Below, piece after piece: positions 24,765 to 33,917 of a stretch of 64,000 nt of DNA (the stretch's first letter is position 1; each line of letters starts with the position of its first letter). This DNA is from Saliniramus fredricksonii (GTDB lineage Bacteria > Pseudomonadota > Alphaproteobacteria > Rhizobiales > Beijerinckiaceae). Under the pieces are notes generated by a model, which worked only from the letters and a program-made list of their open reading frames with translations, had not been told where the DNA came from and did no database searches. The DNA lies in the NCBI RefSeq assembly GCF_900094735.1, contig NZ_FMBM01000003.1, forward strand, positions 1 through 64,000, written 5' to 3'. The position numbers and the translations under genes are program-made.

Positions 24765-25843
24765 GCGCGCCGGCCACTCCCCTGGCGCGCGAGATCGCCC
24801 GTATGATCGCCCTCGACGGGCCGATCACGGTCGAGCGCTATATGGGGCTGTGCCTGTCCCATCCGCAATTCGGCTATTACATGACCCGCGATCCGCTCGG
24901 GCTGGAGGGTGATTTCATCACCGCGCCGGAAATCAGCCAGATGTTCGGCGAACTGATCGGCCTCTGGGCCGCGCAGGTCTGGCTGGATCGCGGCGGCCCC
25001 GCGCCTGTGCAGATCATCGAACTCGGCCCTGGTCGCGGGACGCTGATGCGCGATGCCCTGCGTGCCGCTGCCGTGGCGCCGGGTTTTCTCGACGCGGCAC
25101 AGGTACATATGGTCGAGACGAGCCCCGTCCTGATCGACCGCCAGCGTGACACGCTTTCGCGCGCGCCGGTACCCTGCACCTGGCACATGGCGCTCGATAC
25201 GGTGCCCGAGGGCGCGGCCATCGTCATCGCCAACGAGTTCTTCGACGCCCTGCCGCTTCGGCAATTCGTGCGCGCCGAGGGCGCCTGGCGCGAGCGGCTG
25301 GTCGGGCTCGCCGATGACGGATCGCTGTGTTTCGGCCTTGCGCGCGAGGCCATGCCCGAGATCACCGTTGCGGGGCGCGAGGGGGCGGTGGTCGAATGGC
25401 CGATGGCTGGGATCGCCCAGATGCGTGCGCTTGCCGGGCGCCTCGCCCGCGATGGCGGCGCGGCGCTCGCCATCGATTACGGGCATATCCGCTCCGGCCT
25501 CTCCGATACACTGCAGGCGATCCGCAATCACGGTTTCACCGATGTTCTGGCCGAGCCCGGCGAAGCGGATGTCACCGCCCATGTCGATTTCGCCCAGCTC
25601 GCTGCCGCCGCGCAGAGCGCCGGGGCGCAGACAGAGCCCGTCGTCACCCAGGGCGCTTTCCTGCGGGCTTTGGGGATCGACGCACGCACCCGTGCACTGG
25701 CCGCCGCCGCGCCGGAGCGCGAAGCCGAGATCGCAGCCGCGCGGGCACGCCTCGTCGATGCGACGCCGGAAGCGATGGGCGGGCTGTTCAAGGTGCTGGG
25801 CCTGCGCCACCCGGCCAGCCCCGCCCTGCCCGGTTTCAGCTGA
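24761..25843 (+). CDS. SAM-dependent methyltransferase, NDUFAF7/MidA family
   Basis: This is a 360-residue protein read from GTG 24761, which overlaps the lgt stop (GTGA). The family blocks are YMGLCLSHPQFGYYMTRDP, GDFITAPEISQMFGELIGLW, IIELGPGRGTLMRDALR (SAM-binding loop), VETSPVLIDRQ, ANEFFDALPLRQFV and LAIDYGH. Mitochondrial members symmetrically dimethylate an arginine of the complex I NDUFS2 subunit; the bacterial counterpart probably acts on NuoD or a similar protein, which is inference. Full family length with no damage. Confidence 0.9.
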   Translation: MSAPATPLAREIARMIALDGPITVERYMGLCLSHPQFGYYMTRDPLGLEGDFITAPEISQMFGELIGLWAAQVWLDRGGPAPVQIIELGPGRGTLMRDALRAAAVAPGFLDAAQVHMVETSPVLIDRQRDTLSRAPVPCTWHMALDTVPEGAAIVIANEFFDALPLRQFVRAEGAWRERLVGLADDGSLCFGLAREAMPEITVAGREGAVVEWPMAGIAQMRALAGRLARDGGAALAIDYGHIRSGLSDTLQAIRNHGFTDVLAEPGEADVTAHVDFAQLAAAAQSAGAQTEPVVTQGAFLRALGIDARTRALAAAAPEREAEIAAARARLVDATPEAMGGLFKVLGLRHPASPALPGFS

Positions 25844-25945
25844 GCGTGCAGGCGCCAACCATATGCGACGAGGGGGGGATTTGCCCGCGCCGCATGCTCG
25901 CTTACAATGCCACAGAGGAAATCGTCGATACGGGGATCACGCCGG

Positions 25946-28111
25946 ATGTCAGTCTTGCCGGATTACACGAGGGTCGCCTACGCGCCCACCGCAATACCCG
26001 CCCGCAATATCGCGGATGCGGCTGTCTGGACGACGCCGGAGGAGATCGCCGTCAAGCCGGTCTACGGGCCGCAGGACCGTGACGGCCTGCCGGGTGTCGA
26101 CAGCTTCCCCGGCATCGCGCCCTATCTGCGCGGGCCCTATCCGACGATGTATGTCAACCAGCCCTGGACCATCCGGCAATATGCCGGGTTCTCGACGGCT
26201 GAGGATTCCAACGCATTCTACCGGCGCAACCTTGCCGCCGGGCAGAAGGGGCTCTCGGTCGCCTTCGATCTTGCCACGCATCGTGGCTATGATTCCGACC
26301 ATCCGCGCGTCTCTGGCGATGTCGGCATGGCCGGGGTCGCAATCGATTCGATCTACGACATGCGCACGCTGTTCTCCGGCATTCCGCTCGACCGGATGAG
26401 TGTGTCGATGACGATGAACGGCGCGGTGCTCCCCGTCATGGCGCTCTATATCGTCGCCGCCGAGGAGCAGGGAGTGAGCCCGGACAAGCTCTCGGGCACG
26501 ATCCAGAACGACATCCTCAAGGAATTCATGGTGCGCAACACCTATATCTACCCGCCCAAGGGGTCGATGCGCATCATCTCCGACATATTCGGCTATACCT
26601 CGCAGAACATGCCGAAGTTCAATTCCATCTCGATTTCCGGCTATCACATGCAGGAAGCCGGTGCGACGCAGGACCTGGAGCTGGCCTATACCCTGGCCGA
26701 CGGGGTCGAATATATCCGCGCCGGCATGGCGGCTGGACTTGGTATCGATCAGTTCGCGCCGCGCCTGTCGTTCTTCTGGGCGATCGGCATGAATTTCTTC
26801 ATGGAGGTCGCCAAGCTGCGCGCCGCACGCCTGCTCTGGGCCGAGCTCGTGCAGCAATTCGCGCCGGAGAATGCCAAATCGCTGGCCTTGCGCACCCATT
26901 CGCAGACCTCGGGCTGGTCGCTCACGGCGCAGGACGTGTTCAACAACGTCACCCGCACCTGCATCGAGGCGATGGCGGCGACGCAGGGGCATACCCAGTC
27001 GCTGCATACCAACGCCCTCGACGAGGCGCTCGCCCTGCCCACCGACTTCTCCGCCCGGATCGCCCGCAACACCCAGCTGTTCCTGCAGCAGGAAAGCGGC
27101 ACCACGCGCATCATCGATCCCTGGGGCGGCTCCTACTACGTCGAGCGCCTCACCGCCGATCTGGTGGCGCGGGCGCGCGAGCATATCCGCGAGATCGAGG
27201 GGCTCGGCGGCATGGCGCGCGCCATCGAGAAGGGCGTGCCCAAGCTGCGCATCGAGGAAGCGGCGGCCAAGACCCAGGCGCGCATCGATTCCGGCCAGCA
27301 GATCGTCACCGGCGTCAACGCCCATCGCCCGAGCGAGGATCGCCCGGTGGAAGTGCTCAAGGTCGATAACGCCAATGTGCGCAAGATGCAGCTCGACAAG
27401 CTCGCCCGCCTGCGCGGCGAGCGCGACCAGTCCGCCGTCGATGCCACTCTCGACGCGCTGGCGAAGAGCGCGGAGACCGGCGAGGGCAATCTGCTCGCGC
27501 TCGCCGTCGAGGCCGGGCGCGCCAAGGCGACGGTGGGTGAGATTTCTGCGGCCCTGGAGCGCGTCTGGGGCCGTCACCAGGCCGAGATCAAGTCGATCTC
27601 CGGCGTCTACAAGCGGGAGGTGGGCGCCATGTCCCCGGCGATCGAACGCGTGCGCGAACGGGTCGAGGCCTTCGAGGAGAATGACGGGCGCCGCCCGCGC
27701 ATCCTCGTCGCCAAGATGGGGCAGGACGGGCATGACAGGGGCCAGAAAGTCATCGCCTCGGCCTTTGCCGATCTCGGCTTCGACGTCGATATCGGCCCGC
27801 TCTTCGCCACGCCCGAGGAGGCGGCGCGCCAGGCGATCGAGAACGACGTCCACATGGTCGGCGTCTCCTCCCTCGCCGCAGGCCACCTGACGCTGGTGCC
27901 CGCGCTGCGCGCCGCGCTCGCCGAATATGGCCGCGAGGACATCATGATCGTCGTCGGCGGCGTGATCCCGCCCGGTGATTTCGATGCGCTGATCGAAGCG
28001 GGCGCCTCCGCCATTTTCCCGCCCGGCACGGTGATCGCGGAAGCCGCCGAGAAGCTCATCGCCGAGCTGAACGAGCGGCTGGGCTATGGCCCGCGACAGG
28101 CGGCGGAGTGA
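25946..28111 (+). CDS. scpA: Methylmalonyl-CoA mutase
   Basis: This is a 721-residue adenosylcobalamin enzyme that converts (R)-methylmalonyl-CoA to succinyl-CoA, the end of the propionyl-CoA route. The N-terminal TIM-barrel has [51 protein letters not shown] and [12 protein letters not shown]. The C-terminal cobalamin domain has [16 protein letters not shown] (His as lower cobalt ligand), [14 protein letters not shown] and [10 protein letters not shown]. Size and motifs match the single-subunit homodimeric type. ATG 25946 ([14 protein letters not shown]) fits the family; the frame is open from 25907. No companion small subunit or MeaB chaperone is adjacent. Confidence 0.96.
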   Translation: MSVLPDYTRVAYAPTAIPARNIADAAVWTTPEEIAVKPVYGPQDRDGLPGVDSFPGIAPYLRGPYPTMYVNQPWTIRQYAGFSTAEDSNAFYRRNLAAGQKGLSVAFDLATHRGYDSDHPRVSGDVGMAGVAIDSIYDMRTLFSGIPLDRMSVSMTMNGAVLPVMALYIVAAEEQGVSPDKLSGTIQNDILKEFMVRNTYIYPPKGSMRIISDIFGYTSQNMPKFNSISISGYHMQEAGATQDLELAYTLADGVEYIRAGMAAGLGIDQFAPRLSFFWAIGMNFFMEVAKLRAARLLWAELVQQFAPENAKSLALRTHSQTSGWSLTAQDVFNNVTRTCIEAMAATQGHTQSLHTNALDEALALPTDFSARIARNTQLFLQQESGTTRIIDPWGGSYYVERLTADLVARAREHIREIEGLGGMARAIEKGVPKLRIEEAAAKTQARIDSGQQIVTGVNAHRPSEDRPVEVLKVDNANVRKMQLDKLARLRGERDQSAVDATLDALAKSAETGEGNLLALAVEAGRAKATVGEISAALERVWGRHQAEIKSISGVYKREVGAMSPAIERVRERVEAFEENDGRRPRILVAKMGQDGHDRGQKVIASAFADLGFDVDIGPLFATPEEAARQAIENDVHMVGVSSLAAGHLTLVPALRAALAEYGREDIMIVVGGVIPPGDFDALIEAGASAIFPPGTVIAEAAEKLIAELNERLGYGPRQAAE

Positions 28112-28256
28112 AGCTGCAGGCTTCACGGGTTTTTCGAGACGGCTGGGTGCCGAAGATCGTCGCCGCGTGCTCGCGGCGGCGAAACGGTCCGCGGCGGCGA
28201 ATCGGTCGGATCCGGACCGGGATGTTTGGCGTCATGCGGTATGGCGATCAGGGAAA

Positions 28257-28333
28257 TGGTACAGCTGGGTGGGCTCGAACCACCGACCTTCGGAGCCACA
28301 ATCCGACGCTCTAACCTACTGAGCTACAGCTGC
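28257..28333 (-). tRNA. tRNA-His (anticodon GTG), alphaproteobacterial type without G(-1)
   Basis: The acceptor GCAGCTG pairs with CAGCTGT, the anticodon stem is TCGGA/TCCGA with loop TTGTGGC (GTG, His), the T arm is GGTGG-TTCGAGC-CCACC and CCA is encoded at 28257-28259. The base before position 1 on the RNA strand is T, and the discriminator is A. Ordinary bacterial tRNA-His has G(-1) opposite C73; loss of both is a known trait of a clade of Alphaproteobacteria. Confidence 0.95.
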
Positions 28334-28479
28334 ACGTTCGTGCACGGCATGTCTCGTGCGTGGCGCGTCCCGCCGGGCGCAAGGGCACCGATCAGGACGG
28401 CGCATTGAATGCCGCATCCGGCGGCATTTCGCAAGCCCCCGGATGCGTTTCTTTCGCAACAGATTCGCACATCCGCGAA

Positions 28480-29544
28480 TCAGGCCCCCGGAAAGACCTT
28501 CCGCAAAGGTTCGGTCGTCTCGCTGGCGACGCGGGTACCGGTTTCGGCGATCGCCTTGAGCTGCGAAGCCGTGCTGTCATAGGCCTGGCGCATGCCGCTC
28601 GTCTGCGCCTTGACTGCTTCCGACAGAGAGGGTGCGGTGATCGTGGCGCGCCACAGGCCCAGCGTCGCGTCACTGTGCATGCGCATCAGATCGATCCATT
28701 GCGCATTCAGCGTGACCAGACCGCGCGAGGCGGCATCGACGCTGCTGGCGCAGGCCTTCTGGAGCGCATCTTGCGATTCGCGTGCACGCACATAGCCGTC
28801 ACGTGCGCTCTGCGTCGACAGATCGAGCGCCATGCGCAGAGGCTTTGCGACCGCATCGCCACCGGGCAGAAGATCGAAACCGAGCGACGGGGGCGCGGTT
28901 TCCGCTGCGGCGGGTTCGGATTTGACAGGCGCGAATTTGAAGGAAGTGGCGGGCGCAGCGGCGGGCGCGGGACTCGCTTTGGATGCTTTCTCAGGCGCCT
29001 TCGCGGTATCGGCCTTGACCGTTTCGCCGGCAGAGGCGGTCGTGTCGCTCTTCACGCTCTGCGGGTTCGCATTGCGGGCAGCTGCTTTCGCAGGTGCCTT
29101 CGCCGCGCTCTTCGAGGCAGCCCTGGTAGTCGCCCGGGTGGCAGGCTTCGCAGCAGGTTTGCTTGCGACGGAAGCTGCCGGAGCCGGCGCCTTTTCCGGC
29201 TTCGGCTCGGCTTTCTGTGCCACCGTGGTCTCGGCCTTGGTCTCGACCTTCGGCGAAGCCGTGGGCGCAGGGGTCGATGCAGGGGCGGGCGCAGCAGCGA
29301 CCTTGGCCTCGGCCTTCGGTGCGGGGCTCGACGCAGGATTTGTCGGCGCAGAATTTGTCGGCGCAGGCGTCGATGCAGATGCAGGGGCGGCCTTGGCGGT
29401 GGCCGCCCGGGGTGCCGGCGCCGCGGATGTTTCAGGTTTGGCCGCAGCGGCAGGTTTTGTCTGAGCGGTCACGCTCTGAACCGGCTTCGGATTTGCCTGC
29501 GGCGGCTTGGTGGCGGCCTGCGGCGGCTTGGTCTTCGTCGTCAT
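28480..29544 (-). CDS. Phasin-like protein with a long Ala/Pro/Lys-rich N-terminal region
   Basis: This is a 354-residue protein. Residues 1 to about 225 are low-complexity and disordered, made of A, P, K, T, S and E (TTKTKPPQAATKPPQANPKP and long AKA/APA tracts resembling histone-H1-like tails). The C-terminal about 130 residues form a helical phasin-type domain (FDLLPGGDAVAKPLRMALDL, then LQKACASSVDAASRGLVTLN and AYDSTASQLKAIAETG). Phasins coat polyhydroxyalkanoate granules; those with basic Ala/Pro/Lys tails, such as PhaF-type proteins, also bind DNA and help granule segregation. That role here is inference. A second phasin gene follows on the same strand. Confidence 0.75.
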   Translation of the reverse strand: MTTKTKPPQAATKPPQANPKPVQSVTAQTKPAAAAKPETSAAPAPRAATAKAAPASASTPAPTNSAPTNPASSPAPKAEAKVAAAPAPASTPAPTASPKVETKAETTVAQKAEPKPEKAPAPAASVASKPAAKPATRATTRAASKSAAKAPAKAAARNANPQSVKSDTTASAGETVKADTAKAPEKASKASPAPAAAPATSFKFAPVKSEPAAAETAPPSLGFDLLPGGDAVAKPLRMALDLSTQSARDGYVRARESQDALQKACASSVDAASRGLVTLNAQWIDLMRMHSDATLGLWRATITAPSLSEAVKAQTSGMRQAYDSTASQLKAIAETGTRVASETTEPLRKVFPGA

Positions 29545-29722
29545 GATATGCCTGTCCTGTCCGCTATGGCCGAGGGTCCGGCCTCTTCATAACGACCCGC
29601 CACAATGATCGGCCGGAACGCGGTTTCATGCTTACCGGCACACGCGCGGCGGATGCGCGGGGGCGCGGCGAACAATTACCGCCGCACCCGGGAATCAGGC
29701 GCGCCCGGAGCGCGCAAAGCTC

Positions 29723-30178
29723 TTACTTCTTCGGCTGGGCGGCATCCGTGGCAGCCTTGGTCGCGGCCGAGACGTTTTCCGTCATGGTCTTCGACGCTTC
29801 CGCCATGGTCTTCTGCGCATCGGTCATGCTGGCCTTGGCGACTTCACCGAATTCCGCCATCTGCTTCTGCATGGTGGCGAACTGGCTCTGCATGAACTCC
29901 GCCTGCAGCTTCATCGCCTCGGACGGATCCTTCGCCTTGACCAGCTTCTGGGCATGATCGAAAGCCGCCGTGAGATTCTGCTCGGCATAGCTGAAGGTCT
30001 TGTGGCGCATGTCCTTCATGCTGGTGCCGGCGGTCGAGGTGGAGCCCTCGAACGTATCCATCGCCTTCATGGCGGCGGAAACGAAACCATCCATGGCCTT
30101 GCGGGCCTGATCGATGCTGCGCTCGGCGAATTCACGCATTTCGGTCGGGACTTCGAGCTTCGGGTTCTTGTCGGTCAT
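29723..30178 (-). CDS. Phasin family protein
   Basis: This is a 151-residue, almost entirely helical protein with the Phasin_2 pattern: EMREFAERSIDQARKAMDGF, then AFDHAQKLVKAKDPSEAMKL, QAEFMQSQFATMQKQMAEFG and a C-terminal Ala/Lys/Thr tail. Such proteins cover polyhydroxyalkanoate granules and control their size. Of the two ATGs (30181 and 30178), the second is favoured because AGGAGG lies six bases upstream. TTGC/GCAA palindromes about 100 bp upstream suggest PhaR control. Confidence 0.88.
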   Translation of the reverse strand: MTDKNPKLEVPTEMREFAERSIDQARKAMDGFVSAAMKAMDTFEGSTSTAGTSMKDMRHKTFSYAEQNLTAAFDHAQKLVKAKDPSEAMKLQAEFMQSQFATMQKQMAEFGEVAKASMTDAQKTMAEASKTMTENVSAATKAATDAAQPKK

Positions 30179-30276
30179 CATAATCCTCCTTTGGAACACG
30201 GCGTCTGACGAAGACGGAAGCATCCTCGGCCCAGCTTGCGGATCCCGTCAACCGATCACCGCGTCCGACCGTGTTA

Positions 30277-30308
30277 TTGCGACGCAATATACACATTGTG
30301 CACTGCAA
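30277..30308 (-). promoter_or_regulatory. Candidate PhaR-type operator upstream of the phasin gene
   Basis: Two near-palindromic sites, TTGCGACGCAA (30277-30287) and TTGTGCACTGCAA (30296-30308), lie about 100-130 bp before the phasin start. TGC/GCA-type palindromes are the sites bound by PhaR, which represses phasin genes until polymer accumulates. Confidence 0.45.
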
Positions 30309-30436
30309 AATCAACCGTCGCGTCGCTGGCTCATTAAGGTTGATGCAAGGTTACGCGCGCTAACAGGGATGCGTTCCGAGTCGGGATCGGTTAATCATTG
30401 GTGAACGGAAGCAGCGCAATTATAAGGTGTGGCGGC

Positions 30437-33400
30437 GTGACCTTCGAAGAGATCGACAAAGCCATCGCGACAATGGCAAGCGATGCGGATCTCGCCCCGC
30501 TTCTGGGGCCGAGGGCTTCTGCGCTCGTCTTCGCCGCCGATCCCCTGCGGCTGCTCTGGTCGAGCCCGTATACGAACGCCCTCGCCTGCGCCATCGTGAT
30601 CGCACCTGACGGGCGGATCGATCCCGCCTTCCCGGCGGCGCGGCGCATCGAGGCGCTCGCGCGCAGCGAAGCGCCGATGACGGGCAAGCGTTTCGAGAAG
30701 ATCCGGTTCGAGACCAGCACCCTCGCCCCGCTGACCACCTGCGCTTTCCGGCGCATCACCATGCCGGACGGCAGCGCCGCGCTCATCCTCACCTTCATCG
30801 ACCGCCTCCCCCGGATACGCCGCCCGGCAAGCGCCGGCCCGGCGCAGACACAGGCCCCGGGCGGCCAGGATGCACAGCCGGATCCCGTCGAAGCCGGTGA
30901 GCCGCAGGCAGCACCGCAGGCGCCCCCCGAGCCGGAACCCGTCACCGGCCCCATCCGGTTTCTGTGGGAATGCGATGACGGCGGCGCGATCACGCGAATC
31001 AGCGGCGATCTCGCGCGCGTCGTCGGGGCGTCCCATGCCGATCTGGTCGGGCGCAGCCTGAGCGCGATCCTCGATAGCACCAGACAGGATGCGCTGGCTC
31101 ACGATCCCAAGGATATGGTTCTCGACCTGATCGCCCGCCGCGAGACCTTCTCGGGCCGTCGGATCTTCTGGAAGGCGTGGGGCGAGACGGCCATCGCGGT
31201 GGATTTCGCCGGCTTTCCGGCGCCCGGCGCTGCAGGGCGCGCCGGCGCCTATCGCGGCTTCGGCATCGCCCGCCCGGAAATCAGCTGCGCCTGGGCCTCA
31301 CTTGTACCGCAGGGGCAGAACCATCCTGCCGAGGAAGACGACGTCCCGCAGCAACAGCCTGCCGGGGCAATCGCAGCGCCATCCGAACCGAGCCCGCTGG
31401 CAAGTCTGGTCCCGGAGCCTGGCGTAATGCCCGAGACGATGCCCGAGACGCAGGACGCCGCAGCGCCCGTCCCACCCGCGCAGCCCGCGCCCGAACCGGA
31501 ACCCGCAGCGGATGCGGCAATGCAAGATGCGGCAATGCAAGACGCGGCAATGCCGGATGCGCCGGCACCCGCTCCTGCCCCGGTCGCCGTGACGGCGGCT
31601 TTCGGAGCGGCCACGTTCGACATCGCGGCGCTCGGGCAGCAGGGCACGGCAGATGCCATGGCAGGCTTCGCGACGCGGATCGGCGGGCGCCTCGGCGACG
31701 GCGAAACGCCGTTGCGCATCGTCGGTGAGGCCGAGACGACGACCGCCGCGCCTCCGGCCCGCGAGATTGCCGACCAGCAGGCTGCGACCGGGAAAGATGC
31801 GGTCACCGAGGATGGCACCGTCGAGCAGGTGGCTGTCGAGCAGGTGGCTGTCGAGGAGGCCGCAGCCGAAACCGCACCCGCCCCGGAGCCCGCCGACCCC
31901 GTACCCGCCGACCCTGTACCCGCCACGCCCGTACCCACCACACCGGAAACCGCTGAAGCGGATGCAGCGCAGCCGGACGGCGCAGCGCCCGATACCGCGC
32001 AGACGGAGTCACCAGGACCGGCGCCCCTTTCCAGCGAGGAGCGCAACGCCTTTCGCGAAATCGCGAAAGCCCTCGGCGCGCGTTTCGGCGATGACGGCTC
32101 ACCGGCGATTCATGAAGCGGGTGAGACGCATGGCGGCGTATCAGACGAAGGCAACGAAGACGCACCCGAAGCGCCCGCGCCGGATGACGCCGCAGCGGCG
32201 GGCGCGGAGGGCGGTCGCGGCACCGGCTCGGCACCCGTCATCATCACCGCCGCAAATGACCGCGCCCCCGATATCCGCACCGTGCTTGATCGCCTGCCCG
32301 CAGGCGTCGTGGTCCACAGGGGCGAAGAGGCGCTGTTCATCAACCGCTACCTTCTCGATCTGCTCGGCTATGCGGATCTCGCGGCCTTCATCGAGGCAGG
32401 CGGTCTCGCGCGGCTTTTCCGCGCCCGCCCGGCCGCCCTGTCCGAAGCGGCGCAGGAGAGCACCGCGCCACTGATCATCGCCAACCGCAATGGCGAATCG
32501 GTCGCTGTCGAGGTGCGGCTGACAACGATCGACTGGCTCGGCTACCCGGCCAGCATGCTGATGCTGCGCAAGATCGCCGAGACCGACCCGGTCGAGCGCC
32601 TGCGGGCCCTCGAAACCGATCTCGCCGCGCGCGAGGAGCGGCTGCGCGAGCAGACCGCGATCCTCGATACGGCGACGGACGGCGTCATCCTGCTCGACCA
32701 GAGCGGGCGCATCCTCTCGCTCAACCGCGCGGCGGAAGCCCTTTTCGGGTACGACCAGCGCGAGATCGCCGGCGAGAGCCTGACGCAGCTTCTCGAAACC
32801 GAAAGCCATGTCAATGCGCTGGATTATCTCGCATCCATGCGCGAGGACGCCATGCGCAGCGTCCTCAATGACGGCTGCGAGGTGCTCGGGCGCGTGCGCC
32901 AGGGGGGCGCGATCCCGCTCTTCATGACGCTGGGGAGCGTGGGTGAAGGGCTCGACCGCAAGTTCTGCGCCGTCCTGCGCGACATGACAGCCTTCAAGCA
33001 GACCGAAAACGAGCTGATCGCCGCACGCCGCACGGCGGAGGCCGCGAGCGCCCAGAAATCGGAATTCCTCGCCCGGATCAGCCACGAGGTGCGCACGCCG
33101 CTCAATGCGATTATCGGCTTTGCCGAAGTCATGCTCGACGAGCGCTTCGGCCCTGTCGGCAATGAACGCTACCGCGACTATCTCACCGATATCCACGCCT
33201 CCGGCGAACATGTGATCAGCCTCGTCAACGATCTGCTCGATCTCGCCAAGATCGAGGCCGGGCGCATGGAGCTCAATTTCGCCCCCGTGGCGCTCAACGA
33301 TCTGGTCAATGCGGGCGTGGCGATGATGCAGCCGGAAGCCGCGCGCGAGCGTATCGTGCTGCGCAGTTCCTTCGCCGACGCCCTGCCGCCGGTGCTGGTC

Positions 33401-33748
33401 GATGAGCGGGCCATGCGCCAGATCGTGATCAACCTGCTCTCGAACGCGGTGAAATTCACCGATCCGGGCGGGCAGGTCATCGTCTCGACGGCGCGCGGCA
33501 GCGAAGGTGACATCATCTTCCGGGTGCGTGATACGGGTATCGGCATGAACGAGGGCGAGGTCACCGCAGCGCTCGAACCGTTCCGCCAGCTCGCCACGGC
33601 GCGCAAGGCGGGCGGAACCGGTCTCGGCCTGCCGCTGACCAAGGCTCTGGTCGAGGCGAATCAGGGGAACCTGCGCATCACCTCGCGCAAGAATGAAGGC
33701 ACGCTCGCCGAAGTCGTGTTTCCGCCGGCGCGGGTGGTCACCGGGTAA
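30437..33748 (+). CDS. PAS-containing sensor histidine kinase, PdhS-like
   Basis: This is a kinase of about 1103 residues. The N-terminal about 130 residues form a PAS-like sensory module (ALVFAADPLRLLWSSPYTNA). Ala/Pro/Glu/Gln-rich linkers follow, with short tandem repeats (AMQDAAMQDAAMPDAP and VEQVAVEQVAVEE). Then come a PAS-like region (RYLLDLLGYADLAAF), a clear PAS domain (ILDTATDGVILLDQSGRIL) and the kinase core: RISHEVRTPLNAIIGFAEVM with the phosphorylated His at about 883, INLLSNAVKFTDPGG (N box), FRVRDTGIGM (G1) and GGTGLGLPLTKAL (G2). This layout matches PdhS, which controls DivK and cell polarity in Hyphomicrobiales. GTG 30437 with AAGGTG upstream is the chosen start; TTG 30398 is possible. 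Confidence 0.75.
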   Translation: MTFEEIDKAIATMASDADLAPLLGPRASALVFAADPLRLLWSSPYTNALACAIVIAPDGRIDPAFPAARRIEALARSEAPMTGKRFEKIRFETSTLAPLTTCAFRRITMPDGSAALILTFIDRLPRIRRPASAGPAQTQAPGGQDAQPDPVEAGEPQAAPQAPPEPEPVTGPIRFLWECDDGGAITRISGDLARVVGASHADLVGRSLSAILDSTRQDALAHDPKDMVLDLIARRETFSGRRIFWKAWGETAIAVDFAGFPAPGAAGRAGAYRGFGIARPEISCAWASLVPQGQNHPAEEDDVPQQQPAGAIAAPSEPSPLASLVPEPGVMPETMPETQDAAAPVPPAQPAPEPEPAADAAMQDAAMQDAAMPDAPAPAPAPVAVTAAFGAATFDIAALGQQGTADAMAGFATRIGGRLGDGETPLRIVGEAETTTAAPPAREIADQQAATGKDAVTEDGTVEQVAVEQVAVEEAAAETAPAPEPADPVPADPVPATPVPTTPETAEADAAQPDGAAPDTAQTESPGPAPLSSEERNAFREIAKALGARFGDDGSPAIHEAGETHGGVSDEGNEDAPEAPAPDDAAAAGAEGGRGTGSAPVIITAANDRAPDIRTVLDRLPAGVVVHRGEEALFINRYLLDLLGYADLAAFIEAGGLARLFRARPAALSEAAQESTAPLIIANRNGESVAVEVRLTTIDWLGYPASMLMLRKIAETDPVERLRALETDLAAREERLREQTAILDTATDGVILLDQSGRILSLNRAAEALFGYDQREIAGESLTQLLETESHVNALDYLASMREDAMRSVLNDGCEVLGRVRQGGAIPLFMTLGSVGEGLDRKFCAVLRDMTAFKQTENELIAARRTAEAASAQKSEFLARISHEVRTPLNAIIGFAEVMLDERFGPVGNERYRDYLTDIHASGEHVISLVNDLLDLAKIEAGRMELNFAPVALNDLVNAGVAMMQPEAARERIVLRSSFADALPPVLVDERAMRQIVINLLSNAVKFTDPGGQVIVSTARGSEGDIIFRVRDTGIGMNEGEVTAALEPFRQLATARKAGGTGLGLPLTKALVEANQGNLRITSRKNEGTLAEVVFPPARVVTG

Positions 33749-33917
33749 GCCGCGAGGAGCCTGCCCCGCGCCCTCCCCGCACCCGGATCATCGCAGCATT
33801 GCCCGCGCCCTTTGACGCGGGCGACGAGACGCGATACGAATCCTCAAGGAAATTATGCAAGAACCATGCCGGAAGGTCGGGCCGTCGGGCGCGACCTCCG
33901 GAACCGACGGGGTATCG

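Noticed and set aside
25949-28126. A 725-codon open frame antisense to the methylmalonyl-CoA mutase gene
   Set aside because: It is the shadow frame of a high-GC gene. The sense strand has all mutase motifs, and the antisense protein has no recognisable family.
31249-32046. Long antisense Ala/Ser-rich frame opposite the PdhS-like kinase linker
   Set aside because: It mirrors the Ala/Pro-rich sense codons and has no start signal or family pattern.
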